From Pyrenophora tritici-repentis (taxonomy: Eukaryota > Ascomycota > Dothideomycetes > Pleosporales > Pleosporaceae): a stretch of 64,000 nt of DNA. The stretch lies in contig NC_089392.1 of assembly GCF_003171515.1 (NCBI RefSeq), positions 1,798,001 to 1,862,000 on the forward strand. Reading direction: 5' to 3'. The position numbers were made by a program, and so were the translations under genes. Under the pieces are notes generated by a model that saw only the letters and a list, made by a program, of their open reading frames with translations, was not told the origin of the DNA and did not search any database. Shown here in pieces: positions 1-11,247 of the stretch. Position 1 is the first letter of the stretch, and every line of letters starts with the position of its first letter.

Positions 1-303
1 CAGGAGCGGCTTCTTCACATCACGAGCAACGGTTTATCTCTACAAGGTGCCGTACACCTCGTCAAACCGCGCGCAGATTCAAAGCTCCCTAGGACAGTTC
101 ATTCGTGTACCGAGTGCTACGGCAAGAACCTAGAGTGCGATGAGAACACTACATGTCACAACTGCGCTGACAGTAACTCTCCATGTCTGCGATGGAGGTG
201 TTCTCTCAAGCACAAGCTCGGCGACTGTCCCCTCACCCCTTGCAAGCTCCCACACGACTCCCAGGGATGGCTTATGCTACCCAAGGACAGACCTCAGTGG
301 TAG
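1..303 (+). CDS. 3' end of a gene with a C-terminal Zn2Cys6-like cysteine cluster (5' truncated by the window)
   Basis: Frame 1 is open from the first base to a TAG at 301-303, giving about 100 residues. From residue 36 it carries cysteines spaced C-x2-C-x6-C-x5-C-x2-C-x6-C. That is the spacing of the fungal zinc binuclear cluster (family knowledge), and four more cysteines follow before the end. The cluster lies near the C-terminus, whereas in classical regulators it is N-terminal. The 5' part, any introns and the main domain lie outside the window. The segment may be a terminal exon of a larger protein that uses the cluster for DNA, RNA or protein binding. It has no in-frame ATG near its start, so it must continue upstream. 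The cysteine pattern is seen directly; the metal-binding role is inferred. Confidence 0.6.
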   Translation, partial: QERLLHITSNGLSLQGAVHLVKPRADSKLPRTVHSCTECYGKNLECDENTTCHNCADSNSPCLRWRCSLKHKLGDCPLTPCKLPHDSQGWLMLPKDRPQW

Positions 304-1754
304 ATTTTGGGCTTTGAAGGATGGAAAAGGAGTCGGGGTACATAAAAACCTCCTAAGGAGGATATGTGGGTTTGTGCCGGCTCTATTATCTTAGCCGGTC
401 AGACCTGGCTTCCATTACCCAGTACCAGTAGCCATGCGCGGACTAGGTGGCATGGATCTTTACCATCCCAATGCAATGTTCGAGTTTTCTACTGCCTTGA
501 TTCATTGATAAACTGTTTATCAAAAGACGGTCTATGTAAGACACCAAGCTTGGCAAAGTACCGGCACATGTATTGCCTGGCGAGCACGTTTTGGGACCTA
601 CCCGTCAAGCCCTAGCAGGGATCCACACCTAACATTAGCAAGTCGCATGCCTTGAGATAATTTAGCATGTCCTAGGCTCGCTACTGATATGTTTGACTGG
701 TCCAGCATGTTATACAACCTTCAACAGCTCTGTAGCCGCAATAATTAGTTCGCATACAAGTATTACCCATGTTCGGACAGCCGATCGGCAACGGATAGCC
801 AGCACATAGGGATAGGCAGGGCGTGCGGGAGTTGACGACAGGTGTGTATAATGCTAGGCAGCCACCGCAGTAAAATTTCCATACTATTTGAAATATAGAT
901 GGTCATACAAGGCGGTATAAGGCATAGGTGTGTCTCTTTCTCTGATGTTTATATCCATACAGCGCAGTGATCCTGCGAAAATGGTACCGAGAAAAGACCC
1001 GTTCGTTACGCCACTACCAAATCTAAGCTTTCTCCACACTTGACACCCATCATGTACATGTCTCAAGCATCCCTGGGACTGTGGAAAGAAGGGGTTCTCG
1101 CAGGGCCACGTAACTGCAGATGCGATTCACTAGTCCAATCATCCATGGCTCTCCTACCTACAAACACAACAAACATGCGCAAGACTCCACATTTTGCAGT
1201 CTGCCCAACTCGGCGCACGATGATCGGCATGTTCATACTTCCGACATTGAGCCTTGTTTGTGGCCCCTAATTAGCAGGCACTACAACCAAGCTCACATGC
1301 CCAGAATGACCGGGAAGCTTCGCCTGGGAACGTTCGTCAGAGGATTCGTCTGCATTCCTAACGCGTACGGGTCCAGACTTCATATCTCAACTTTCCTTCC
1401 ACGCGCGTAAGCAACCCAGGCTGGGGTCAACTTGACGTGTGGCTCACACGATACGTCGTTGAGCTAAACTAGTTGGAGGTGGGTTGGATTATGGCGTGGA
1501 GATCCGATTGGTTTGGCGTGTGTACGAGGTTTACGAATCTGACACAGCCACACAAGGTTGCGTTGCGACATCGCCGCATGGCCACCCTCGCATGGTATTG
1601 CCTAAAATCGCGTGAATGATATATTGGCCGAGACTGGGGTAATGGTACATAATATGTGCGTTGCTGGCTGCTGGTAGAGGTCGTGTTTCCACTTTTATCG
1701 TTCGCGGTCGTTGTCGTCGTTTGGCATCCACGTCCGGGATTTTTCCAAACAAAA
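304..1754. other. Intergenic, no gene seen
   Basis: Only short overlapping ORFs without recognisable motifs or coherent splice signals were seen on either strand. There is no repeat or RNA gene I can support. Confidence 0.5.
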
Positions 1755-2162
1755 ATGTCCACCATGAATGGGAATACGTTACATCAACCGCAGAATATGG
1801 CAGGTCAGATGGTTCTCCATCAACCACCACCGCAGGATGCGCCTGGAGATATGGTGCTATATCAGCAACCGCAACCATACCCTGTCCAACAACAAAGCAC
1901 CGACCACGGCCCCGTACCTGCCACCCAACAGACACCAACCACGGCTCACAAGAAAAAGAAGAAGGCAAAATCGTCGCAAGCAGGTGGTCCCATCCGCAAA
2001 GGCCTTGAGAATCTCGCCAAACTCGTCGAACGCAAGATCGATCAGCAAATCGAGTCAGCAAGAGTACGAGCTGTGAATGCTGAGCAACGCTCAGTTGCAA
2101 GAGCGAACTCGTTTAAAACACCACCACCCCAGGCGAACATGGAAAAGAAGCAATACGCATGA
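1755..2162 (+). CDS. Small basic Q/P-rich hypothetical protein, 135 aa
   Basis: This is an uninterrupted ORF from an ATG with the favourable context AAAAATGTC to a TGA. I do not recognise a family. Residues 1-65 are low-complexity, rich in Gln, Pro and Met. A run of five lysines near residue 70 could be a nuclear localisation signal. Residues 80-120 are predicted amphipathic helix with alternating Arg, Lys, Glu and Ala, which could form a short coiled coil. No signal peptide or membrane segment is present. The ORF can be extended upstream in frame, but without another ATG. Composition (disordered N-terminus, basic patch, helix) suggests a nucleic-acid or chromatin-associated protein, but that is a guess. 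It could also be a lineage-specific orphan. Confidence 0.5.
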   Translation: MSTMNGNTLHQPQNMAGQMVLHQPPPQDAPGDMVLYQQPQPYPVQQQSTDHGPVPATQQTPTTAHKKKKKAKSSQAGGPIRKGLENLAKLVERKIDQQIESARVRAVNAEQRSVARANSFKTPPPQANMEKKQYA

Positions 2163-2696
2163 AGAAGCGGGAGTGTTCGGCTGTACTCGCACTAGCTTCT
2201 AAGGATGTGACGCGATATGGAGGCTCTGGCATACGATTTGTTCATACACGTCCTTACAACCGACCTGTGGTGAACTTGGTGTTTTTTTCGCGCACTGGGT
2301 TACAGTGCGCAACGGCAAGACTGCATATCCTTTCTTTTGTATTCCAGGCTATGTCGGGAGATCGGAGTGTATACTCGTGGTGATGGAGACATTCACTTTA
2401 GTCTTTTGAGAAGGGGGGATCTCGAGAAATGTATACTTCAAAGAACTCGTCATGTAGATGTGCAAGTTGTGGGGGAAGAAAAGGCATCATTCTCAATGGA
2501 AATATGATTGTTAGGGTCCGTGTACTTAACACAGGCCCTTGTTGTCGTAGCTAATGTATGTTGGGTCGTACAAAGACTGTCGCGGATCCCGAGCGGCATC
2601 ATAATCAGGCCAGGACCTCGGAGTGTAATCGCTTATGTAATCCCAATGAGACCTACTATGAGTTAGAGATCTTTCTGCATCCTTGTGTCATGACAC
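2163..2696. other. Intergenic between convergent genes
   Basis: Presumed 3' untranslated and intergenic DNA between two genes that converge here. No gene or motif was recognised. Confidence 0.4.
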
Positions 2697-3830
2697 TTAC
2701 ATGAACATCAATTCTAACGGAACTTTCGCCTGACGTGACTGTACCCTGACTACCCGAGAAGCCACCTCTTCGAAGAAGGCGGGGAGAGAAATAGCCAGCG
2801 TCATCCTTTCTAGGTGAGGAAATCGCAATCTTCGTGCCGCCAAATTGACCAGCTGAGAGAGACACTGCGCTTCGTCCGAGTGCATGAGATTCTTCTCAAC
2901 CGGGTTCAAGTTCCCTGAGGCAACTAGATGCCGCACATAAAGTGTATGCAAAGACGCTGGGAGGCAGGATGGGCCAAGGGCTAAACTCCTCAACGCCTGT
3001 GTATGCCTTGGCGTATCCAAACATATGGTATCGATCATGAGATGTTCAAGTCGTGAGTGTCTCAGTATGGCTCTTGCATCGAATCGGGCGCTGACGCCGA
3101 CATCTCCTCCGTACATGTCCCCATGATCCAGATCATTGTACATAAAGCTGAAGTCGCGGAGGGTTGTCTCAAAGGCGTGCTTGAACATATGAACCAGACA
3201 ACGGAACGCCGGGCTATTCAAGGAAGCAGCGTCCGGCCCTTTGTAAATGCTGTTTATATGCAGACACTGCAACTTGCGAAAAACGGCTGCAAAACTTCGC
3301 ATCTCTTCGCCATCTTCCCACACTATATCGGAGCTGGAAAAGGATATCTCTAAGTAGGTGATGTTATCATTGACAAATGTCCAGTCGCGCTCGTCCCGAG
3401 AATAGCTTCGCTGGAGTGAGACATCCGAGAGGATCAACACAGTAATCGAGGGCAGTCTTAGGATAGGTATGACTTTCGATAGTCTGCACGACACGATATC
3501 AATATCCAGTCTTTGAAGGTTTGGAAGACGAAGTACAAAATCCAGTACTTTACTAGGGAGACGATAATAAGCCATGATATGAATGCCTCTCGTGTGTCGT
3601 GAGAGCTCAGGTCGGCTGCTCATGGTCTGCAGTAACTCTGCCTCATTGTCGCCAAACATTATAAGTGAGCGATAGATGTATGTTTCCGTGATGCGACGAA
3701 ACTTCCGCGAGACCATCGATAAATCGAGGAGATAGCCATAGGAGGTATTATATCGGTTAGGCAGAGGGTTCATGACCTCGCACACTATGTGATCGAGCAG
3801 TTCTTCGGGAAGTTTCTCCATGACGAACAT
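2697..3830 (-). CDS. F-box-like protein, 377 aa
   Basis: A single-exon ORF from ATG at 3830 to TAA. Residues 4-45 read as a divergent F-box: a KLPEELLDHIV start, a short helix, then DLSMVSRKFRRITETYIYRSL, which is the usual Leu-Pro...Leu...Ser...Cys/Arg...Phe pattern of ascomycete F-box proteins. The rest contains regularly spaced leucines of an irregular LRR-like fold (for example PNLQRLDIDIV), as in substrate-recognition domains. By family knowledge such proteins are SCF ubiquitin-ligase adaptors that bind Skp1 through the F-box. The substrate cannot be told. It lies head to head with another F-box-like gene about 530 bp away. The two share the F-box layout (LPxELxxxI, then LLDLSxxxRxFxRI) but differ afterwards, so they look like old paralogues rather than a recent duplication. 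Confidence 0.7.
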   Translation of the reverse strand: MFVMEKLPEELLDHIVCEVMNPLPNRYNTSYGYLLDLSMVSRKFRRITETYIYRSLIMFGDNEAELLQTMSSRPELSRHTRGIHIMAYYRLPSKVLDFVLRLPNLQRLDIDIVSCRLSKVIPILRLPSITVLILSDVSLQRSYSRDERDWTFVNDNITYLEISFSSSDIVWEDGEEMRSFAAVFRKLQCLHINSIYKGPDAASLNSPAFRCLVHMFKHAFETTLRDFSFMYNDLDHGDMYGGDVGVSARFDARAILRHSRLEHLMIDTICLDTPRHTQALRSLALGPSCLPASLHTLYVRHLVASGNLNPVEKNLMHSDEAQCLSQLVNLAARRLRFPHLERMTLAISLPAFFEEVASRVVRVQSRQAKVPLELMFM

Positions 3831-4364
3831 CCGCTGTTTGGAGACCCTAAACCGACCGTCAATATGTGGAGCGACTGGAGACAGCCGGCTGAGGCGATTG
3901 GTGTTTGGGGTGCAAAGTCTGCTTCGGCATTCCCAAGGGAAAGAAATATAGTCTAGTTTTGGACGACCTGAGATACGTCAGCGAGATGGACAATGGCGCT
4001 TGACAGATATGTCTCAATAGCAACAGCAATGCTAATTCTTGAGGGGCTGCGAAGGCAACATTCTGGCAGCGGGGTTGACTAAGCCCGCTTAGCGCAGAAC
4101 CCATGCACATCGTGTGGCGGGCACTATGTGGGCAACAACGTCACTTATAGACACTCGCGGACGCGCACCTTCTCAGCTACGCCGACGGTCCAATACACTC
4201 CAGGGATTATTATGCGCACAACTACGGCGTCTCCTGCCAAGACTCAGAATTAGCTCCCCACCTCTGTCGCCAGCAGCTGTGGCGTATGTAGCCACCCCGG
4301 CGGTCCGACAGTTCCTATACGTCCTATTCATTCACACTACGCGTTCCATAGACTCCGATATACC
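3831..4364. other. Divergent intergenic region between two F-box-like genes
   Basis: A 534-bp head-to-head spacer that must hold both promoters. No TATA box or palindromic operator stood out. Confidence 0.4.
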
Positions 4365-5870
4365 ATGGCGATTATCAACGATAAAGACTTCCCTTTGCTG
4401 CCATCGCAAGATGGAAAGCAGCGTCCTCGAACAAGAGCTCATGTCAATACTGCAAACATGCGGAGGAAAGGAGGATTAGATGCCTCACTGATCGATCTTC
4501 CTGACGAACTTATACTAGAAATACTGGAACATCTCCCAGGAAACTCTAGTAGATCTGACCTTCGTACACTCCTGGATTTATCATTGACAAATCGACGTTT
4601 TTACCGAATCGTTATCGAAAGGATATATGAAAGATATGAAAGTTACTACCGCGAGCCCTATAAATTTCTTCGTACGATGATATTAAAGCCAGAGCTTGCG
4701 GACCTAGTGCATGACGTGGACATCTCCTTTACGGCATGCATGGGACAACGACGTACTCCAACCGCGCAAGACAAGAAAATCGTCAAAGAAGGCCTACGGG
4801 CGCTTGCCACACCTGGTTGGAAAGACTGGGCGGCTAATTGCAATTCCAAAGACAAGGGTGACGAAACGGTATACAAGGCGATATTATTCTACACAAGAAA
4901 TATAAAGTCGCTAAGAATTGATGGTGACATACATGCCTCTTCGCGAAGCGTTGACTGGTTCGAGGTTTTCGGAAATACGACTGCTGGAATCTTGTCCGAT
5001 CAAGCACATGGTTTCCAGCACTTACGATCAGTCTCAATCGAGAACACCTCAGCAAGCATCATTCAACTTGCACCTCTATTCCGATTGCAGTCGCTGCAGA
5101 CTTTACAAATACGAAATACCGATTGTTGGACAGCAGGAGACGGACATGCACCCAGATTGCAGCGGCTCATTCCACGGGCTTGCAACAACATCGAGAGCCT
5201 TATTCTGTACGAAAGCTTCTACGCTAAGAGGATATTGAACATATTACTCGCGTCCTCTCAGAAATTAGTGTATTTTCTGTACGATATAACAAACGACGAT
5301 GACGCAGAAGTACCATTATCGCGGGATGAGGCCTCGCTATCGCTGTCTCAAGCTCTGGCTTACCAGAAAAGCTCACTAGAGGGTATTGATGTGTACAGCG
5401 AGCATTACAGCGAAGAACTTTACGTTGATGTACATCTCCGAGATAGCCTTAAGGACTTCTCAGTATTGAAATCGATCACCTGTTCTCTCAGCAAGGTGGC
5501 ATCAAATAATTCTGATACTCTTGTTCAAAGACTGCCGCCGTCACTGCTGAAATTCCGGGCATACATCCGACAGTATACATATGACGAGGATTGTATTGAG
5601 GCCTTAGAGCATATGATTGCCAACTATCAGTCACACACGCCTCAGCTTCAAGAGATCATAGTGGCTGCTTCACCCTCCTTGGAGACGTACAATTGGTTGA
5701 AGTACGACTGGAGCCGTCTTGTTCAACTATCCTCGAAAACGGGACTAAGTTTCAAAGTGGACCGGCAAGGAGACGATAACGATGATGACTTTAGCAGCAA
5801 CTGGGAAGGGGGTCATTCGGTATCATCTCCTTCATCAGATGAAGTCGACCTGTATAGTGACGACGAGTAA
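4365..5870 (+). CDS. F-box-like protein, 501 aa
   Basis: A single-exon ORF from ATG in the context ACCATGG to TAA. After about 40 residues of basic leader, residues 43-85 form the F-box-like stretch (LIDLPDELILEILEHL, then LLDLSLTNRRFYRIVIERIYERY). The remaining 400 residues have scattered Leu-rich segments such as LQSLQTLQIRN, like the irregular repeats in fungal F-box proteins. The tail is acidic and serine-rich, ending in Asp/Glu after residue 465. The role is inferred as an SCF-type ubiquitin-ligase substrate adaptor. The start could also be the internal Met about 32 codons later, immediately before the F-box. It is divergent from the F-box-like gene at 2697-3830. Confidence 0.7.
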   Translation: MAIINDKDFPLLPSQDGKQRPRTRAHVNTANMRRKGGLDASLIDLPDELILEILEHLPGNSSRSDLRTLLDLSLTNRRFYRIVIERIYERYESYYREPYKFLRTMILKPELADLVHDVDISFTACMGQRRTPTAQDKKIVKEGLRALATPGWKDWAANCNSKDKGDETVYKAILFYTRNIKSLRIDGDIHASSRSVDWFEVFGNTTAGILSDQAHGFQHLRSVSIENTSASIIQLAPLFRLQSLQTLQIRNTDCWTAGDGHAPRLQRLIPRACNNIESLILYESFYAKRILNILLASSQKLVYFLYDITNDDDAEVPLSRDEASLSLSQALAYQKSSLEGIDVYSEHYSEELYVDVHLRDSLKDFSVLKSITCSLSKVASNNSDTLVQRLPPSLLKFRAYIRQYTYDEDCIEALEHMIANYQSHTPQLQEIIVAASPSLETYNWLKYDWSRLVQLSSKTGLSFKVDRQGDDNDDDFSSNWEGGHSVSSPSSDEVDLYSDDE

Positions 5871-6627
5871 TATCCAGCGGGTGACGGTTTCGACAAGTGA
5901 CCCGTTGATATCATCCCTGCAACCTGGGGTTCGTCGCGATAAGTGCTTCATATGCGCATGCTATACATACCTGCAGCAATTTACATATTACAACCTTGAG
6001 ACGCAAGAAGGTGTGTATGAATAAATTCCGCAATGAATTTCGGTTGAGGGGCAGATAAATGCGGTATGACCCATATTTAGTGCATCGTGTCCCGTCTCAG
6101 CAAAACAAGGTAATACCTTGAGACAAGCGACCGTCCAGAATTCCGTAGGTATTCTGTCATGCACTCAATGCCTCCTGGCTAGATGTATCTTCAACAATTC
6201 TTGCTAGAGATGGTTCGCATCAGTCAGTGTGTTCTGTCACGTCATTAATGCTTGACTTGCCTCGGTTAGCACTTAGAGGAATTATTCCGTATTATTATTA
6301 CCGTGCTCTCTTCACTATTGGAAGACATTGCGTTATGCCGTAATCTGTCAATGTAGCCAAGATCTGCTGGTGTCTCAATGGTTGAATGTTAGCCGTGCCG
6401 TCTCCACATCGCGGCCCACCGGCCACGACCTGCGTTTCTTAAGTGGGGTTTTTGCTATGCGGATTCTTGCGCCACTGGATGCGAGACAGACAGCAGGGTA
6501 GATAGCTCTACATTCGAGACCTCGGCAGGCAATTATAAGATCGACGACGCCCATTGCTACTTATCTTCACAGAAAGCAACCCTAATTTTCCACCATTACA
6601 ACCTGAGCAGAACGATCAGAAGCAAAC
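5871..6627. other. Intergenic, including the aldehyde dehydrogenase promoter
   Basis: No ORF of note was found. The last 100 bases hold a TATAAG box (listed separately) and a CA-rich leader before the aldehyde dehydrogenase ATG. Confidence 0.4.
6534..6539 (+). promoter_or_regulatory. TATA-like box
   Basis: TATAAG lies 94 bp upstream of the aldehyde dehydrogenase start codon. That is a typical position for a fungal core promoter with a short 5' leader. Confidence 0.4.
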
Positions 6628-8241
6628 ATGTCCGGCCCCACTGTCGTTAAACCCGATACGTCGTATACGGTACCCCTCCTCATCAATGGCAAGGAGGTCG
6701 TCACCGAAACCACCTTCCCCATAACATCGCCCGCAACACAAAATCAAGTATGGAACTCATCTTCCGCATCGCTGGACGATGTCAAGAGTGCAGTCTCTGC
6801 AGCAAAGGCTGCCTTCCCCGCGTGGTCCAAAATGAAGCCGGCAGCCCGGCGCAACATTTTCCTGCAAGCTGCCAACGTGGTTGATGCACGCGCGAGTGAG
6901 CTTGCAGACTACATGGATATCGAAACCGGTTCTCCAGGCGCGTTCAGCAAAGGCTTCAACGTGCCCAAGATGGCCGAGATGTTGAGGGATGTTGCGGGAC
7001 GACTGAGCGCGGTCATGGGACATATTCCCAGCTGCGAAGAGGAGGGTACAAGTGCGATGATTGTTAAAGAGCCATATGGAGTTGTACTTGGCATTGCACC
7101 TTGGTATGTAATCGTTGTATGCGCTAAAGTGTGTGTTTGTAAGCTAACGAGAATAGGAACGCGCCGTACATACTTGGTATGCGATCGGTTCTGTACCCTC
7201 TCGCCGCAGGTAATACTTGTATCCTCAAGGGAAGCGAGTTCTGCCCTCGTACCTGGTGGGCTCTCGGCAGCGTCTTGAGTGAAGCTGGACTTCCCGCAGG
7301 TGCGCTGAACGTGCTCTTCCACCGTCCTGAAGACGCTGCGCAAGTCACCACCGCCTTGATCGAGGAGCCGGCCGTCAAGAAGATCAACTTTACTGGCTCC
7401 ACCCCCGTCGGCCGCATCATCGCATCAACAGCCGGCAAGAACCTCAAGCCCGTGCTTCTTGAACTGGGTGGCAAAGCAAGTGCCATCGTGTGTGAAGATG
7501 CCAACCTGCAAACCGCCGCAGTACAATGCGCACTTGGTGCTTTCCTGCATGCAGGCCAGATCTGTATGAGTTCCGAACGTATACTCGTACACAAAGACAT
7601 CAAGCCTCAATTCCTTGAAGCCTTCAAGGGTGCCGCAGAAGGCATCTTCGGTGGCGACAAACCCGCACCCGTCCTTGTGGCCGCTCCCGGTGTCGAAAAG
7701 AACAGACGCCTCATTGCTGATGCAGTCAAGAACGGCGCAAAGGTCGTACACGGTGACCACGAGAGGGAGGAACAACACCCTGACACCAACGAAATCGCAA
7801 CCACACGCATGCGCCCCATCATCATCGACGGCGTAAACAAGGACATGGACTTGTATCACACAGAATCTTTTGGTCCCTCTGTTTCCATCATTGAGGTCTC
7901 GAGTGATGAGGAGGCCATTGAGATTGCAAACGACACTGAGTACGGACTTTCAGGCGCCGTCTTCACCGAGAACCTGGGCCGGGGCTTGAGAATCGCAAAG
8001 CAAATTGAAAGCGGGTAAGTTTGCTTTCCACTATCCATTCCCGTGTTGCGGCGCGGGGTTTGGTGAAACTTCAATTTACTAACGAACATGGGGTAGGGCT
8101 ATCCATATCAATGCCATGACTGTGCACGATGAGTTTACTTTGCCGCATGGTGGTGCAAAGGCGAGTGGATTCGGTCGCTTCAATGGAAATTGGGGTATTG
8201 AAGAATTCTTGCGTCTGAAGACCATCACGTACAAGGACTAG
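6628..8241 (+). CDS. NAD(P)-dependent aldehyde dehydrogenase, 492 aa, three exons
   Basis: Exons are 6628-7103, 7157-8014 and 8097-8241. The introns are 53 and 82 bp with GTATGT and GTAAGT donors. The spliced protein has the ALDH landmarks: the GIAPWNAP segment after intron 1, the catalytic base in LELGGKAS (Glu261) and the nucleophile in GQICMSSER (Cys295). The spacing of 34 residues is that of the family. The cofactor-fold segment KINFTGSTPVGR and the C-terminal FGRFNGNWG are also present. The length is normal. It oxidises an aldehyde to the acid in the cytosol. The look is closest to vanillin- or salicylaldehyde-type fungal ALDHs rather than ALDH1/2, but substrate is inference. Both introns fall inside motifs, so the splice model is well constrained. 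Confidence 0.9.
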
Positions 8242-8939
8242 GGTTGACTAGTTTGTCGTACACGACGCTTTACTGTGCGTTGAAACTAGGTACTGGATAC
8301 CTAGGTAGTGAAAATGACATCTTAGTTTTAATAGGTTATGCAAAAGAGATACTAGTGACGTAGCGATACCAAGCATTCTGTGACTTGAAGTACTGGTGAT
8401 GGGATTTTGTGCTCCACTGCGGGAATCGTAACACGGATACTTCCGCCAGTGGGCGTCATGTCGTAACCCCACTTGCGCAGTACGAGAGTTGCCAAGCGAC
8501 TTGCAGATGACTTGCAGATAGATCACGCGTTTCAAGGTTGAGGTAGTAGTCTACCTGACTGATTACAGGTAGATGGGTAATACAAGATGTGATGCCGTCC
8601 GTAAACCCGGTCAAAGCAGATACCCCGCGGGATGACGAATGGAGGTAACGTGCCAGAAGATCGGAGATGAGATGTACTTCCTACGATGATGCTCTACGAA
8701 AGTCTTGCTCGAACCAGCAAACACAACATATAGGAGGTATGCATGTCACGTATATGCCCTTGGCATACGACCTTTTTGGATTGGCAAACAATGTAGTCAG
8801 GTACCATATGCGTCACTGGTCCGAGAATGATCAAGGATGCAATGTCTATAAGTTCCATCAGCGTTCCCAAGTCAACATCTCATCAACGCCCCTCCTACTC
8901 CCAACCAGACAAACAACCGCCTACGTCAAGCAAGTAACA
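8242..8939. other. Intergenic
   Basis: Contains the 3' region of the dehydrogenase gene and the promoter of the small secreted protein gene. No other gene is supported. Confidence 0.4.
8847..8852 (+). promoter_or_regulatory. TATA-like box
   Basis: TATAAG lies 93 bp upstream of the small secreted protein ATG and is followed by a CA/CT-rich leader. Confidence 0.35.
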
Positions 8940-9570
8940 ATGCGCTTCCAACCTCTTCTCGCAGCCATCCTCCTCCCACTCGCTTTCGCAGACACAGCGA
9001 ATTCACCGGGTCTCGAGCTTGCCAATGTTACGTTCAACTCTTACTACACCTTCGTGTCTCCCTCCGCCGCGGGACCCAAACTAGGCTCCATCTCCTTCGC
9101 CATCGTCAACGACGCCGTCGAAGACCCTGTCTTATGCGATGGCTACAGTACAAACCCTTGGGCCATGTTCTATGGTTCCGACGAAATGTATTGTGATTAC
9201 CCCGAGACAAGCGGATACACGGAGTGCTGGACCAGCAGCGCAAGTTTCTTTCTGGACACGCTGACGCCCGGAGAGATGAATTTGACTGTACAGTTGAGCT
9301 GGACCTGTGCGGGGTGAGTTATGCTTCTTTGTTCTTCCTTACTTTTTCACCTTTGGGTGAAAACTACGGACACAGCATGCTGATGATCAATACAGTCAGG
9401 GCCAGTATACGCTTACGGCATGGGAAAACCTCAATCTCGACTGCCAGAGTTGGACCTGTACGAATGATATCTGGCCTAAGAATACAATCTACTCCAATAC
9501 TACTACGGTCTGTGAGCAAGATACCGTCACCTTCGGGGGTGGAAACGCAAAGGTGCACAAGGTGGAGTGA
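8940..9570 (+). CDS. Small cysteine-rich secreted protein, 182 aa, two exons
   Basis: Exons are 8940-9313 and 9396-9570. The 82-bp intron has a GTGAGT donor and TACAG acceptor. Residues 1-17 form a clear signal peptide (hydrophobic LLAAILLPLAFA, then a likely Ala-X-Ala cleavage). The mature part holds seven cysteines, several Asn-X-Ser/Thr sites and many aromatic residues, suggesting a disulfide-bonded beta-rich extracellular protein. I do not recognise a named domain. Length, secretion and cysteine content fit a candidate effector or cell-wall protein, but nothing in the sequence proves this. An odd cysteine count may mean one free thiol or a dimer. It follows the aldehyde dehydrogenase gene, with no functional link evident. 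Confidence 0.75.
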
Positions 9571-11247
9571 GCGTATCAGGTCGGCGGTACTGAACTGTAC
9601 TCGTGGCACGGGATGAATGTAGACGTGAAGGCATATTGCTTCATTATTCCTCTTATGTCCCCAGTGAAGCAAAGTTCTTGTTTCGATAGCCGTACTATAA
9701 GTCTAGTGATTGTTATCGTATTTGAGTATTGGAAGCGTAGATCCCTTGCAGAGGGTTATTGCAAACCGGTCTGTGTTGCACAAATATTGAATGTGGTTTC
9801 CCGGACAGCAGCCATATAGCAATAAAGTTACGGAAACATCCATGGGTACTGAGAGACCGAAGCTACCAAGCATATGGCTATTACTCGTATCCGTGTCAGC
9901 TCAGAGTTGGGGCATATTCACCGTTCAGCCGAGTAAGCCGCCAGCGTGAAGGGTCTCATTTCTTTTTTGCAGGTTTGTGTGTTTTGAGTAAATGCGAAAC
10001 GCGCGGTCGTTGTCTGATTGACCGGTTTTGGGCATGTAGGGTGCTCGTAGACCCTCAAGACTAGTGTCATGTGGTGTATGCGCGTGTTATTCTTGGCAAC
10101 TGCATTGCCCCTTTACTATGGCGTACTTGAGGAGCGTGATGCAGCAAGCTCCCGAGATGAGGCGGCGGGCAAGCGCTCGCTGAGGCAGTGCGCTATCGAG
10201 TCTCTGGTTACATGCGATTGATATTCGGTTGTGTGCGAACAGCCAGCGTCACAGATTACTTAGAGGCCGGCTCATCACTCTGGTACGGGCTCTGATGGTA
10301 CGGGCCTTGAGGGGTCCGCTTGTCATGTCGTTCACGTTGCAGAGCTACATTGGCTGCTGTGGCTACTCATGACTACTCATTAGCCCAGAGTTTATAGGGA
10401 TTGTGGGATAGACCAAAGGGAGGCTGATTGGTTCTACCACTATTCCCGTAAAACATGAGACCCAAGGGCAGCACAAACAAAGCCAGTTCAATGGGTTGCA
10501 TGCGTGATGCATCCCGTGTGTTGCAGAGGTGATGTGCCGGGCCCAGGGTGGATGTGCGATAGCGCACGAATCGAGGGTGGGTGTACGTGATCGGCTGTGG
10601 AGGGGCCGGCGCGATCGACATGTGAGCAGACCACCAAAGAGTCGTGAGAGAGTTCCGTAGCGAAAGACGGGGGCGACGGGGGCGACGAGGTCAAGGGAAA
10701 ACTGCCATGGACCCTGGATAGCGTGAACGAGTGAGTGTACGATAAAGTTTCATCTGCGCATTGACCATGAGAGAATCTGTGTCGGGTAAGGGTGGTGAAA
10801 GCACGGACGATGACGCTTGTCTAATATCGGCCGAACACCACGATTCCTTCGCTGCCACGTCCACGGCCATGGTGACCTATCAGACGCGCCCTCAACGCCC
10901 CTCAGCGCCATGCATGCAGGATGCCTTTGCGATGTGTCTGTCGAGTGGATCCAGACCTCGCTGAGCCGTCGTCTCTTGCCCGGATCCAGCATGGACGGAT
11001 GAGGCTAAATAAAGCCACGCTGTGCCCTTGAGAGGGGGGAAGGCTGAGTACTCGTGCCTTACACGGCGTCTTCCCCCACTCTCATTCGTATTCAAGGCTG
11101 GACGGATCCGTTCGAGCTGTTACTCTCATTCTTACGCACCTTCATTTTTTGCCCTGGAAAACGCCGTCGTCGACCACCTCGCACTGCCAGGACCCAAGCA
11201 CAGAAATCTCATCAGAAGAATTGTATAGTGGGGTAAAAACAGACACC
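9571..11247. other. Intergenic, no gene seen
   Basis: 1.7 kb with only short, mutually shadowing ORFs. Nothing resembling exons with splice sites and no repeat was recognised. Confidence 0.5.
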
